A stretch of 64,000 nucleotides of DNA. Origin: Cristatella mucedo. Its lineage: Eukaryota; Bryozoa; Phylactolaemata; Cristatellidae. Position 1 is the first letter of the stretch; each line of letters begins with the position of its first letter. Location: positions 2,829,001-2,893,000 of the forward strand of contig WPIO01000024.1 of NCBI GenBank assembly GCA_009760855.2, in the 5' to 3' direction. This document shows positions 35,216 to 48,678 of the stretch, piece after piece. Below the pieces are notes generated by a model, which worked only from the letters and a program-made list of their open reading frames with translations, searched no databases and was not told the origin of the DNA. The position numbers and the translations under genes are program-made.

Positions 35216-35277
35216 TTCCGACTGCTAGGCAGTGGCCTCTGTGGTTGGGAACTCTCGCTTTTGCAAGTAGGATTTTT
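35216..35277 (-). CDS. Exon, M12B-like protease: strand before active site
   Basis: Short exon of 62 nt with a perfect gtaagt donor. It encodes KILLAKARVPNHRGHCLAVG. This lines up with the reprolysin stretch that usually reads like 'avLLTgrD...GlAyvG..C', just upstream of the active-site helix. It leaves in phase 1, and the split codon becomes Asn with the first two bases of the exon at 34.6 kb, so the phases agree. The acceptor (taaag) lacks a clear pyrimidine tract, so the upstream edge is less certain; an in-frame stop just upstream forbids a longer exon in this frame. Confidence 0.55.
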
Positions 35278-35685
35278 CTTTAAATACGTGGCCAATAATA
35301 AAGTTCCTTGCCTTTTTTCAATGCAGAATCGTTCCTAAAGCACTTTAGTGGTTTTCGAAAAGCCAGCATCTGCCACTAAATGGACCAAGACAAATATTTT
35401 ACTTTTTGCATTTACGTGCTAGACAGTGGTGAAGCTCTGGAGATCTTGAAACTAAGTTTTGGAAGCAATACGATCGTGCGAAGCCAATATTAAAAATTCA
35501 ACGCAAACTGCAGTCCCTTATTTATTACCCTGTTTTGTACAGGTGTATCAGTTAAGCCCAAAGCCGTTGACGATCAAAATGTATATTTTAACAACAGCCA
35601 ACAATAGCAACTTTCAAGTCGCAATTACAGCGAACCACCCGTAATTCAATAAGCTGTATATTCGTTTCGAACGTTAGATGTGAGC

Positions 35686-35740
35686 CGCGATAATAATAAT
35701 AATAATAATGATAATGCACTCGATAAAGCGATGGCTCTCT
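35686..35740 (-). mobile_element. LINE-A tail end
   Basis: ATT array (minus strand) followed by tgcactcgataaagcg, after which similarity stops; the sequence up to about 36,080 is of unknown origin. Confidence 0.5.
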
Positions 35741-38069
35741 TAGTAAGGCAGTTGCTCTTCACGCCGTGAATCACGCGTAGTCCAAGGAGCTTAAACGGTA
35801 ACAGGCAATCTGTCAATTTCCCTAGCAGTCTCCTCAGTTGCGACCGCTAGAAGGAAGTGAACACAGTCGTAGGCTCCACAATAGTAATGACCGTCGCAGC
35901 AAGAAAGATCTTGCAGTTTATCAATGAATGGTATGAAGCAGCTGAGCTGCCATACATCTGAACCCGACGCTCAGGCAGCTCTTTGCTTTCGCATTAAAAA
36001 ACGGCAAACTCTAGCTTGCAAGACTTTGATCGCATTGATTCGCTGATTTCGCAGTACGAATCTTAAAACATACCCGGTCTTCTGTTGCAGTGGTCATCGT
36101 ATACAACCTATTATCTTCAACTTAGACCGTTATATTTTGGCTAATGCCAGAATTTCAGCAATACTCTGTGAGTAAAGCTGGTTAGCCAAAGCTAGCACTC
36201 AGATGTAACTAGCATCTTATTGCGATACCACAAAGCCTACACCTTTAGCGAAACACAATTCTAACAGTAAACTCTCTTAAATGCCGACATATGCTATCCT
36301 ACTGTGAAGATCTCCTCTTGCTATATTTAAGAATATCACTGCTTATGAAGCCACGTATGTTAGCGAGAGATTCTCCCTATCTCTGTCTCTCGTTCTCTCT
36401 CTCTGCAATATGTTTAAGTTTCGGATAAGGATTGCTCAATCCTTTCCTTATTTTCATCATGGTAATCGCCACTTGTGCTCTGAATTGAGATATTTCAATA
36501 TTTAATCTAACTTATACAAAGCAGGAGCTGAGCAGTGTTCAACAAAACACATTTCAGCGAGCACATGCACTTTCGTCGGAGCTCTGCCAATCGCGGAGTC
36601 TTTTTGCTTGGCTCTAGCAGCTAGATAACTGTAACTAGCAACCACTGCAGTGGTCACTCGGGTCATGGCCTAGTCTCTGGGGTCATGGCCTGTGGAAGCG
36701 AAGCTACTCCGTACGTTCTGCAGCTACTTTTAAACAGCCCGCTAACTGAACTGACCCTTACTTATAATGAAATTAAAAGATAATGTTTCTTGCCATTTGG
36801 CTGAAGCTATGCTGATTACAGTTCTGCTTGTGAAATTTAGGACACTTGGTATATATCTTTAATAATAATAATCGCTAAGAAGTGATCTGAAAGTAAATTG
36901 ACTTACTAATCAGGCAATTTGAAATTTGCTGCCTTAGATGCAGTTACCTACAGCTACTGAAACGTAGGATATGATGACTACGATCACCACCGAAGACGTT
37001 CAAGTAAAGCTTTCAAGTAAGCCAGCTAAAGTGCGAGGTGACTATCCTAACTTCTAGTTAGTAGGACTTGAGGTTAGTGGGAACACCGCGGCAAGTAGAT
37101 TTTAATGCAGGTACAGTTGGAAGACAACTGTGCGTGTATCTGAGATCAAAATTATGGCTAGTTCAAGACGCGAGACAATTTCATTGTGTCTATGCTGAAC
37201 GAACTGATTGCAATGCGATTACAATATGGGTCGAATTCATGAAATCCACGCTGAGCTCGTACTTACATGCTACAAGACCGGTTTCATAATCCAAGCGTCT
37301 AAAAGGAAGATTTTGAAAATCCAGTAAGCGACAGTAAAAAGAAGCTTAGCAAAGTATAGACATTTATTTAAACTCTAAGGGGTTTTTAGCATGAAGGTGT
37401 CATGTAAAGTCTACCAGCTTAAGTTAGCACTCCGTGAACCTCTTACAAAAAATGACACTCTCGAAAGGTGCGGCACCAAACTTCGCATTTGTAATTGCTG
37501 ATGGCACTTTTCAGTTACGACAGAGCTGGATACTTCGAGTAACATAATCGGATGAAACATCATCTACCCTGATTTTGAGGTACTTTGAATGTTCAGGTCT
37601 GAGATAAAGAATGAAGATTACTATAAGGAAAGAAAATCTTTGGGATTGTTGCGCTGCAAGATGAATATCCATTCAGGTCTGTGGGAAGTCGTGCAGCGTG
37701 GCTTTGCCACGCTTATGACAAAAGTGACATGAGGAACACAGCTTGGCACCCCATGAAAGAATCACATTAAAAAGACCGTGAGACTTCTGCTGATATTTGC
37801 AAAAAATCGATTCTCGTCATGTTACCTAGCTGAAAGTAGGATAACTTTTATCAAGAAGTACTAAGCGCCTGCCTATAAAATTTACGCTGTAAAAGGACTC
37901 GCAGATAACGTAACAAAAACTTCAGAGAAGATTTCTGTTCACTCTGTCATTTTCTGGGAGATACGTTTGCAACAAATAGGTAAGAACAGTCTTCCACAAA
38001 ACTGCCAGTTTGTTTTACTGTTGCTCAATTTTATTGTCATTCTGTCTCATTCCAATGAAGAAGCTATCA
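35741..38069. other. Large intron, mostly unassigned
   Basis: Includes a short CT-rich tract at 36,376-36,403 and the plus-strand candidate exon at 37.1 kb. No other feature recognised. Confidence 0.35.
37111..37258 (+). CDS. Possible exon, unidentified
   Basis: A 148-nt stretch between acceptor ttttaatgcag and donor gtactt is open for 48 codons and encodes QLCVYLRSKLWLVQDARQFH followed by CVYAERTDC. The even spacing of Cys and mixed composition resemble coding sequence. No partner exon and no family are recognised; it lies on the plus strand inside the large intron of the protease-like gene. It may be a chance frame or a transposon remnant. Confidence 0.2.
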
Positions 38070-38185
38070 ATAAGTGCAACAAGGGATTTGAAGTATTTTG
38101 AGTTACCGGAAGGGAAGACGGGATTAAAGCACATATAACGCTGTGTATTATCTACATAAAAGAGAATGTTCATGGAAATGTGCAT
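38070..38185 (-). mobile_element. LINE-A RT scrap
   Basis: Minus strand encodes FYVDNTQRYMCFNP, a decayed RT active-site box (Y-A-D-D has become Y-V-D-N). Confidence 0.6.
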
Positions 38186-38382
38186 GGAAATTAAACAAGT
38201 TAAATAGACCATTACAGCGACTATTTAATAAAATCTTGAGAAAACATATATTGTGAATAGCCGTAAGCCTGATTGAGCTCGACAGTATATCCATCTTCGT
38301 ATTGTACTTACAAAGTTGCTACAGATATACTTATTTCGCAATTTATTAAACAAAATGATCAAATACCCATACAAGACATAGA

Positions 38383-38396
38383 GAGAGACAGAGACA

Positions 38397-38453
<57 letters not shown>

Positions 38454-38519
38454 TGATAGATAGATATATAGATATATAGACAGATAGGGTAAGGGAGAGA
38501 GAGAGAGAGAGAAAAAGAA
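38383..38519. repeat. GA/GATA microsatellite
   Basis: Long GA run with GATA interruptions; source of RERERE-type frames. Confidence 0.97.
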
Positions 38520-38521
38520 AT

Positions 38522-38662
38522 ATAATTCCTTTATATAGCGCCCCAAGAGAAAGTAATCTCTATTCAGGCGCTTCACTTATGCCTCGGGGCTCGAGCCCAC
38601 GACCTCGGTCAGACCTTGGTCGGGGCGAACACCTTTAACGCTAGACCAAACCAGCTCGGCTA
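38522..38662 (-). mobile_element. SINE-A copy
   Basis: Minus strand: A box (ggtctagcgttaaaggtgtt), B box (ggtcgtgggctcgagcccc), then the LINE-A-like tail gcgcctgaatagagatt. One of the two best copies. A second tail fragment in the same direction follows at 38,668-38,700. Confidence 0.75.
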
Positions 38663-39292
38663 ATATAGTTCATTTGTTTAGCGCCCTTAAGATGGAGAAA
38701 GTAGACTGCCGACCTATTAACTCGTTGTTAGGCACGGTCACTCTCATTTGTGGCTCTTTTGGGATTTCGAGAATTGGTTTTCTTATTGGTTTGTTAGCTG
38801 GTTTATATCAAATGTGCTATTGTAAAAGCTTAATATATTGCCCAGGGATTAGCCTTAATTTATTGTTAGTGAACAACGCTCATAGGTCTACAAATAAACG
38901 ATTGAGGTTCGACAAATAAACGTGTTTACCTGTAGTAGTATAGAAAAAATGATGAAGAGTTAACTTTCTTGCTATCTATAGCCTTTTTTATAACGTTCCG
39001 AACGATAAGGTCCTTACTTGCCTGGGTGATCTTATTGTCCTTTGCTGATGCATTCACCTACAATCCATATTAAATTATGATTTGCTACCCAGAGCACGGA
39101 CATATGTTAACCCTGAAACAACCTGTTAGTAGCTTTTCTATGTGCCCAGGCTATAGGTTTGAAACAATAAAGGATTCTCTTATTTAAAAAAAATATGCTA
39201 CAATCGATTATTAGTGTTCATTCAGCAACAAAATTGATTCAGTTGATTTTATTTATTTTCAGAACAGAAAGACACAGCAATGCAATATATAC

Positions 39293-39308
39293 CCCCCACA
39301 CACACACG

Positions 39309-39358
<50 letters not shown>
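39293..39358. repeat. CA/TA microsatellite
   Basis: Short CA run followed by about 24 TA units, adjacent to the 3' end of a SINE-A copy. Confidence 0.95.
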
Positions 39359-39361
<3 letters not shown>

Positions 39362-39489
39362 TTTTATATAGCTTCCTAAGAAAACCTCATCTATATCCAG
39401 ATACTTTGAAAACTCCTTAGAGTTAGAGCCTACGACATATGTCGTTATAGGCGAAAATCTTACTCAGCCAAACCAGGGCTGCCCAGCTT
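39359..39489 (-). mobile_element. SINE-A, decayed copy
   Basis: Minus strand follows the SINE-A order: agccctggtttggctgag, a decayed B box, then gtatctggatatagatgagg as tail, ending at the TA repeat. Confidence 0.55.
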
Positions 39490-40264
39490 TTTAGACCAAA
39501 AATTAACACATTACTATTGCGTATTACTACAACTGTTATATCGCGTTTGTTAAATTAAAATATTCTAAAATAGGTGAATACGCCCTACAATTGAGTCCAG
39601 TTTATCCCCAGAAGGTCAAGTGGATACATGTTTGCGTTTTTCTGAGATAGCACCGACAAGACGAAGGGTCGGGAAGATAAATTCTCCGTGTTGTGGTCAA
39701 TTTAACCATGCTACCCCCTTAATAAAAAATGGCAGGTTTTACGTGCAGAAGAGGATCGAGAAAAAATCTCTTCATAAGCTCACATCGGAACATTAAGACT
39801 GTGAGCAAGCCGGAATAATTGATCGTTTTGCAAACGTTTAGCTGTAATGCTTAAGTCACCAAATTTATAAACTCCACGAGGGGTCTAACTGTATTAAATA
39901 TACTTAGGCTGGATGCATAATTGCTCAACTTTTGATTACTCTTAAAAAATATTGAAGAATAAAGCTGCTTATAACAAACGAAACGTTTTAAACGCTGAGC
40001 CCTGAAATAGGCTATCGAGTGGGCTGGTTTTGAGTTACCCTTGGTGGGTGAGAAAACTCCATGTTAAAGATGGGGATTTTAAATAAAAGAGCGGTTTGCT
40101 TCAGCGTGTGGTAGGGATAAAAGTATGCGAAGCGATTGTCTGCAAAGCAAGTTAGCTAATACAGTTCCAGGTCTTTCCAAACTTCACGAGAGATTTTGAG
40201 CTCATCGGTGACCTAATTTAGCTTACTCAAACAAAAACTGTTAATGGGGGAAGTTTGTCATAAT
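39490..40264. other. Unassigned intronic DNA
   Basis: Nothing recognised. Confidence 0.35.
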
Positions 40265-40745
40265 AGTTGCGAGCCTCGCTGTTGCCACACCTCACCACCT
40301 CTCGCTGACGTGCACTGGCTCCAGTCAAGCAACACATCGACTTCAAGGTTATGTCGCTCACTTTAGGTCCCTTCAGTTTTTGGCTCAAGCGTACCTATCG
40401 ACCTATCAAAGCTAGTACCCTACCAGGCTAAGCGTAGAGATACCTGTTTTTTTATTTCATTGTTTACCTATACCTCGTGCAAACGTCAAATTCTTTAAAG
40501 ATCGTGTCTTTAGTTATCATATTCCCCAAGCCTGGAACTTATTTCCGAGTTTTGACACGACATCCACTGACTTTACCACATTTAAAATGCACCTATTTAT
40601 GATTAGCATTTAACATCTCCCCGTGATTCGTGGTTTGTGTGCTTACGCTTGCTGATATTGGCATGCTGCCACTAAACACTCTTGCCTGCGAACCGTGTGC
40701 ACATCACCCAGGATATGTTAATCTTGTAGTTTATGGAATAAAGGT
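40265..40745 (+). mobile_element. LINE-A 3' fragment
   Basis: C-terminal RT region (ctgacgtgcactggctccag) and UTR (tgctgccactaaacactctt); the tail hairpin is lost. Confidence 0.7.
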
Positions 40746-41183
40746 GTATATGTAACCGTTGTGATGGATGCATAATCCATCGCAAAACTTCCCGTTTTGA
40801 TGATTACTAAATTTCATTAATTAATCTAGAACTTAGGTAAAGCGTAAAAGATAAATAAGCAATTAATGACTTTGATCAAGCTTGGCAACAGCAAGTGTAA
40901 CGGCTAGCACACGTACTGCCAGAGTTTCTGCTAATAATTAATAGGCCTGGTGAAACCATTACTAAAATATTTAGTCTTTCATAAATCGTGGCAGTAGATA
41001 ACCCTTTTGAAGATTACTCACGCTCATGTTGATGGAGCAGTTGCAAACGTCATCAGAAAATATGATTCTGTTCTCTTGGCTGCTTGCTGCGAAAGCAATG
41101 TAGGAATTACTATTGTAGACTAATGTGTTGTGAATCTGGAATTAGATAAAGTGCCTAGCTATCTGCAGCGGCGGGTGGAAAAA

Positions 41184-41994
<811 letters not shown>

Positions 41995-42125
41995 ATAACA
42001 CATATTTTATGGCACCCTTAGAAAACTAAATCTATTTCTAGGCACTTTAGAATTGCTGCAAACGAAGCAAAATCCAATTCTTAGTGGTAGCCAGCTCAAC
42101 GAAAGCAAGCAGAACGTCCTAGTGA
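41995..42125 (-). mobile_element. LINE-A tail and UTR piece
   Basis: Hairpin and the first 60 bp of UTR, then similarity stops; an identical type of end follows at 42.24 kb. Confidence 0.6.
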
Positions 42126-42234
42126 ATCAAGGACGGCTAATTAAATGTTTGTGCTGCGAATGGTTATTAATAAATAATTATACTTGCAAAAAAAACTAAA
42201 ATTATTTCTTCCAAAGATAATAATAACAGTAATA

Positions 42235-42690
42235 GTAATATTCCATTTGAGAAAGCACCCTCAGAGAAACCAATCTCTTTTATGTGCTTATATTAGCTGT
42301 AAAGCAAGCACAATGAAATAGTTAGTGGTAGCATGCTCAATTGGCAACAAGAATAACACGGTTAATGGTGACGTGTAAAGCGTCAGCATGTAAGCATGGT
42401 TAGTGGCAGTGCGCACCGTGTCAGCACTTATAAATACATAAAGGACAAATCACAGCGACCCTCGAAATGCTGTGATAGACAGTTGCGTTTTTAATGTCTT
42501 TTCAACTGCGGTCAAGTCAGGAAATGCCGCTAAGCAAGCCGCGAATGAACTGCAGGTTTTAAGGGCCTTCAAACTAAAAACGCGATTTTCAAAGAATTTG
42601 AGGATCGTAAGAGGTATAATGAAACGATTAGAGTCCGAAAAGTGGTTTTATGATGCTCAGCTTGGTGGTTCTTGCAAAATAAATAAGGCT
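42235..42690 (-). mobile_element. LINE-A 3' part
   Basis: ATT-like array, hairpin, UTR and short RT end, in the same direction as the copy at 42.0 kb. Confidence 0.75.
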
Positions 42691-45474
42691 ATTAAGTAAA
42701 TGCTTGATTGAATTTACATGTATCAAATTAATTTCCTCGCACTGAGTGCTGTCGATTTGATGCATATATTGAAATATCAATTAAGCAAAAATATGATTAC
42801 AATTACCCGAAATATGTTCAAGTTCCTAAAAGTCTCATAAAAATGAATATATATTTGACTGAAAGCAGATTCTAAGCAACGTACTGGTGAGGTAATGCCG
42901 AGATACTTTCTAATGAGTCTTACAAGGCTTTTTTAATCTAGTTCACTTGGCAGCATGGCCCAGTGTTATATTGGATAGATTCATTATGCGACATTCGGCG
43001 AGATATCATTGTGCAAAGTGTAATAGATTTCCATGACATTGGTGACTATGGTCGGCGAGCATGGTCACTAGTACTAGTCTTGCTTCCAGTGGTTAGTAAT
43101 GATTAGGCGTGGGGCTTGGTCTTCGGCCCTGGCTGCGGCCCAGAGTTATGTAGTAACTTAACAAGGCTCACGAGGTTGAGATTCAGACCATTCCCGACAT
43201 GAGTTTGGCATGATATGACCCGTAGTTTACCGATTTAGAGATAACGGCTTAAGGGATTGATGCACCTGCAGCATCTCAGGTGAAGCGGATTGGCCCTTTC
43301 TCAAAATACAAATCACTTGAAACACGAACGAGTACACAATATCTCTATGAAAATATCCCTTTACAAGCATATAATCGTAAGCACCCTCCATTGTAAGCCT
43401 TAGTCAGTTCTTAAAATTAGGTTACATTTCCAGAACGTGCAGAATTCTCGCTAAATAATGTAATCGCACTAATAAGCAGTGTTTTCCATAATAATCTGAA
43501 TGATTTATGATATTTATGAGGTTGATGTATCTGTAAAGGCCTTGTCCCAATAAGCATTGATGATGGTCTTAGTCTAGACACAGCTTTGCCATCTGTTTTA
43601 TTGGCACAAGAGACGCTAATTTCCTTGGGTATAGACAGCTGAGACCACTCACTATACCCGATCGCTGAGACAATTGTGGTGGTGACTCAGGCAATGATAA
43701 GTTGAGGTAAGCATTCTCTCAATCACACGAAGCAACTCTAATGGCAGTTAATTTTGTGCTATCAATGATAGATGTCGCAGCTAGTGTGACTGACAATTCT
43801 GACAGATTTGTTAGCAACTTCCGTACAGGCAGCGTCTGCACAGTCTAGGGTGATAAGGCTGCTCATGGCCTCCAAGGTAAGCTGATCAATCGGTTTTTAA
43901 GGTGACTGCGATGCCCTTAGCGTAGCCTGCTGCTACTGTCGTCCCCAAGTTATTATACACATCGGCGGCGGCACGTGGTGAAGCTAATGTGCACATCTTA
44001 GGATGAAGAGGGAATCCACTTTTCAAAGTAATTCAGGAATCTAAATACTTTTAACATTGGTATCGGTTTCGACCGACAAACCAACAACTGCCTGCTTGGA
44101 AAATCTTTGAACAGACGGTAATTAATCTGTTTTGACTTAAAAATATTACTCCATGGCTCATGCGACGTTCCTGGGAAAAATCGTGGAGATGACAAAGGTC
44201 AAATCGATTTATCAATGCAGCGTGTTGCCTTAATGACTTCCGAATGGTCTATTGAATTGGTCGCTTTTTGTTTTACTGAGAAAAATCCAGTCTATACCTG
44301 ACCTAACATGCCGGTAAGCCCGTGGCCTCAAGCGGTTATTCATTTTAGCTCAAGAGCTTGCTGCAGTGGTCCCAGCTAGTAAAATTTTGTTTTTTGCGTT
44401 CTTTGCTAGATTTATGACATAAGCAAATACCTCTGCTATATAACAAAGATATACTTGGAATCGGTTTATCTACCATGAATGTACCTTTGGTGAAAGAAAA
44501 GTACTGTAAGTTGAAATATGCTGTGAACGAAGGATTCCCTTTACCTATTTATTCGATCTATTGCTCTTTTTGAAAAAAGCTGTTTATACTCTCGTTCAAC
44601 AACCTGAGGCGGACATATGACTTTCAAGTTGAGAGGCAATATCTGCCAAATTGTTTATGTAGGGGTAAAATATACAAGAATTTAATGCAGATAGTTTTAT
44701 ATTCTTAATTAATGAAGTGTCATAGCACAAAATTGTTTTTGACATAAAGTTGGTGGGTGCTCATGAAGTGGAACATAGAAATTAGTTTGCTGTTGTTAAG
44801 GCTGTAGGCGAAAGAATGTATGGGACGGCTCATGTGGCTGCCCCTGCATGAGGTTTGTGACCTCTACAGTAGCTGAACCCGGGTTTCTCAATACTACAGG
44901 GCTATATATGAAAATTTAAGATTTATTTTCAAGATCCATCCAGCCATTATGTTTTCCCGAATTGCTTCAAACTTTAGCAGCTGGGTAAAACTGCAGCTAA
45001 GACATTGCAAAAAGAAGAGAAAATAAATATTAATGAATATCACGAAAAGAGAATCAAGCAAAATCATTCCGACGTCACTACATTCATTCGTGCAAACAAG
45101 AGACTTCAAGGTAATACATTCTATGACTTGGTAGCTGCACATACCGTTACTGACATGTTTTGGTAATTAAATATAGAGATCAATCGCTCGTGCTAAGAGA
45201 TTTTGAATGGACATTTTTCACTCTGATTATACTCCGGCTTTCTTTAAGGCAGTTTAGTCAGACTGAGCTAATATGCCGTTTAATCTAGACGACACAATAG
45301 CGGCCGCCACTGAGGTACTCATTATATTACTACAGATCGATACTTATGTTACAGCTGCAGGCGTAACAGTAGAGAAAGCGTGGCCAATGCTTAAGACGTA
45401 CGCTAATTAAATCTAGTGCTTGGGAAGCCGTTAAACATGTACCATTCCCTAACTTAATAGTATCAATGTATTTG
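42691..45474. other. Unassigned DNA in the large intron
   Basis: No supported exon. A minus-strand HEPSH at 44,820-44,834 was rejected as an active site. 42,950-43,330 and 43,550-43,980 are somewhat less AT-rich and may hold old repeats I cannot name. Confidence 0.35.
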
Positions 45475-46625
45475 TCTAACGTCCTCAGAAATTCAATCTG
45501 TTTCGAAGCACTTAACGATTGTTGCAAAGGAAGCATGGTCGAATAGTTGCATTAAACGTAGCATGCTCAAAGTCGGCAAGCTTAACATAGTCAAAGGTGA
45601 CCTGCATAGGGTGAGCTTGGTAGCATGGTGAGTTGTCAGCACGCATAGGCACACCAAGAGAAAATCGCATAGGACGGCTAACTGGTGTCGTAAGTCGAAG
45701 CATTTTAAGCTTTTTTGGAATCTCATCAAGTCAGGAAATGTTCATGATACCAGTCGGAAGTGAGCTCCAGTCTTTGGGAGCATGTGAGATAAAAGCATGG
45801 TATCCAAAGTATTTGAGGTTCAAAGTAGGTATAGCTAAATAATTAGACTCACAAAAGCGGGTAATACGATGCTTAGCCTGGTGGAGGACTAGATCTGATA
45901 GGTAGGCTGGAGAAAAGAAATGAACAGACCTAAAACTGAGTGACCACTTGTAAGTCGGTGTCCTGCTGTACAGGAAGCTTTCGCAGAGTGCAGCAAGTGA
46001 TATGATGATGGAAATGCCTCGTTTACAGCAACCAAGCCAAGCTTAAGATTTTCGCACCAATTTTAGGCATTTCATTGCACGGACTGATAAACTACCAACC
46101 AGTAAGTTCCAGAAGTTGAGATAAGATTTCACAAATGCATTGACCAATAAGGCTGTAATATTTTTTACCTAAGCAAGCTCAAATTAATTCAATTTTATCT
46201 AGCCGAAAGTCGGCAGAATTGACTGTGGAGCTGATGCGGTCGTCCAATGAAAGGTTCTTTGAAAAAGGACAGATAGAAGCAGTGTAAATTCAACGGGAGA
46301 TATGCTGTAAGAGCCTATTCTGAGTTATTTTTTCCCCGATTTATTAATCATATCGGTTTGCTCATAAGTAGTAACGTGTTTTATAACCATTCATTTTGGC
46401 AAGTGTGCTGTCATCCATTTGCGAATGTCATCAGTAAATGCGGCAAGGGAGTTGAGAGAATTAGAAAAGCTAGAGGGCAGGAAGGGATCAAAGAAAAGAT
46501 AAATCTTAGTCTCATCTGCATAGAAGCGAAAACCTAGGTGGTGCATGGATATCAAATCTGCAAGAGGGTGAGTATAACCACGACAAGAACCTTACTAAGC
46601 GTGTATCACTAAGGCACGTCGTACT
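45475..46625 (-). mobile_element. LINE-A, longer 3' copy
   Basis: Hairpin, UTR, C-terminal RT, then the segment before it up to the active-site region (aagcgaaaacctagg type sequence); many shifts. Its 5' end is cut by another LINE-A tail. Confidence 0.8.
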
Positions 46626-46628
46626 TCA

Positions 46629-46885
46629 GTGGTCCTCGTATAATAGTAATAATAATGCACTTGATAAAGTGCCTTTTGAGAACCTAATCTCTTTTAGGCA
46701 CTTTATATTTGCTACAAAGGGAAACGTTATGGAATGGTGAGTAATATCATGCTTGATAAACAACATGAAGAAAACAGTTAGTGGTGGCGTGCATAGGGTC
46801 AGCATGAAAGTGTAGTTAGTGGCAGCATGCACAGTGTCAGCACGCATAAGCACGTGAAGGATGAATCGCAAAGACCCACTGTCAT
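46629..46885 (-). mobile_element. LINE-A tail and UTR
   Basis: ATT array, hairpin and about 180 bp of well preserved UTR in the same direction as the previous copy, placed directly at its upstream end. Confidence 0.8.
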
Positions 46886-47729
46886 TATTGATCTGTCCAG
46901 TTTCTACCAATGAAACTAATTAATGAATGTACTGCATGAGAAATAGTTTTCCCTTAGTTAGTGCAAAACTATGCCGTTAGGTTTCTCTTTTTGAGACGTC
47001 TAAATTGTTTTCTTTTGCTATTTCTCGCGAACTTATTGGCTACCTATCTGGCAAAGTATCTAAATCAAAGTTCTGGCGAAAGCTTTTGAGCGTCATCCTT
47101 CTTTCCTTACCGATAGTTAAAAATACAGGCTTACACATCGCAGTTAATATTGTTCCACCTAATCTTCAGACCTAAGTCGTATAGTAGTACTCATAGCCTG
47201 CCATCATTAAGGGCACCAAGAGTTTATTTCGCAATTTCCCAAAGCGAGAAGAACTATATGCGGCCCCAGACACTTCCACACCTGAGAGCAGCACAGGAAA
47301 GCACAAACACCCAAAATAACACCTTAGCCAGATAAGTACGCTCAAATACGCTAAAGCAACGCAGAAGCTCTTCTAGCTCAGGCCAATACCTAAAGCATAC
47401 TAGCTAACGTCAGAACTGATCAGTAAACAATACATGTAATGGTGGTGCTACAATGGCTAAGTAATTTGAAAGTACTAAAATATGTGCAATGAGTAACGAG
47501 TTCAAAATCTAGCATACGATTTTAATAGTAAAATAGTTAAACAGTATAATTAATTCCAAAGGGAAGTTGCGATCGCACACGTCATGTCTACATTGAAAAT
47601 GTATAGTTTTGTACAGTTGTCTGACGTGGCACACTTTCTCAGGGACCTATTTAGTTAAGTATACAGTTTCTAATAATTTATTCAGTTGGTTTCAAGCTTT
47701 TGGAACACTCATTATTGTTTTTAAAATAC
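46886..47729. other. Unassigned intronic DNA
   Basis: Nothing recognised. Confidence 0.35.
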
Positions 47730-47931
47730 ATTTTTCAAAGTATGGGACAAGTTTTTTAATGCTGCCATTAAATTCCACTTTTAGATAATAGTCTTGTTGG
47801 AAGAGCTCATATTGACATTTGGTGCTGTATTGTACGGACTTAAATACGAAAAGGATAGGTGTTTTCATTTTATCCCGCAAGCCTACACCGTTGCACCAAA
47901 AGGATCTAATACTGCTAATTTCATGAAATTT
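47730..47931 (-). CDS. Exon, M12B-like protease: N-terminal half of catalytic domain
   Basis: Minus-strand exon of 202 nt, acceptor acttttag, entering in phase 0 as the exon at 48.5 kb requires and leaving in phase 1 at a gtattt donor. The segment FWCNGVGLRDKMKTPILFVF follows the reprolysin order 'fWN-x-V-x-L-R ... I-x-hydrophobic strand', and KKLVPYFEK sits where the family has a 'L-x-x-F-x-x-Y' helix. About a dozen residues should lie between this exon and the next recognised one at 35.2 kb, so a short exon of 3n+1 nt is probably missing inside the 12.5-kb intron. The donor is only moderate; a second gtgttc site 18 nt further on keeps the same phase. Confidence 0.6.
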
Positions 47932-48469
47932 CTAAAAGTTGCTGATGATATATCCACTCAAATAAATTTCAGCGACTAAGAGCCAGAAGATATATGTAGG
48001 TTTACACATAGAAAAAAATAGTAACACAAAAGATGCATCTATTATCACGTTCATCAAAATACTAGATTTTAAAGATCTCTTGGCACAGCTAAAGCACATG
48101 CGTTAGCAAATCTAATTCAATTAAAGAGCTTTTGACATGATTTTTTGGGACTATGTTTACCATATACACTTTGGTATGGCTGCTTATAGAAATGGCATAG
48201 TACTGAGAAATAACCATATTCTCATGAATCTCTCTCTGTCTCCATATAGCTAATACATTCGTAAGAATATTTGATAAATCAATTAGAATGCGATAAATAT
48301 ACATGCACTCAGAATAAGGACTAATAAATTTAAATTTAGTAACACGTTTTTACTTTTGCTTTCAGTAAGTACTTGCAAGCGATGTGCAGGTATACAGTTA
48401 GTTTGAACATACAACCTTTAGGGTTGTAAGAAACTTATCACCAGTCGTGGTCTGTCTCACTGTACTTAC

Positions 48470-48678
48470 AAATAGAAAGATATTTTCGTAGACACTTGCT
48501 AGCCATAATTTAGTTGCACTATAATCGCAAGGTAGATTTCTGCTCCTAATAGTGCATGCTTCAATCAAAACAGTATTGTCAATAAAAGCTCCGATTGAAA
48601 TGGAAACATGAAGCTTTCCAGGGTAATTCCAAAACACGTTGCTAGGTGCCAAATATCCGTCAGTGTCCTCTGTCCGAC
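48470..48678 (-). CDS. Exon, M12B-like protease: end of prodomain and first catalytic strand
   Basis: Minus-strand exon of 209 nt with a poly-T acceptor ending in TAG and a consensus gtaagt donor. It enters in phase 1, stays open for 69 codons and leaves in phase 0. The last part, KLWLASVYENIFLF, occupies the place of the first beta strand of a reprolysin catalytic domain (typical pattern: P-E-hydrophobic-V-x-V-D-Y-S). The first 50 or so residues would be the end of the prodomain, which is poorly conserved in this family. The assignment rests mainly on the next exon, which continues in the matching phase with a clear family pattern. The reading frame and splice sites are seen directly; membership in the gene is inferred. 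Confidence 0.55.

Noticed and set aside
44820-44834. HEPSH on the minus strand, resembling the HExxH zinc motif
   Set aside because: It has no Gly or third His at the right spacing, no M12B context and no splice support; the real counterpart of the site is at 34.5-34.2 kb.
47794-47979. Plus-strand frame opposite the 47.7-kb exon
   Set aside because: Reads plausibly, but the minus strand has the reprolysin pattern, matching phases and better splice sites.
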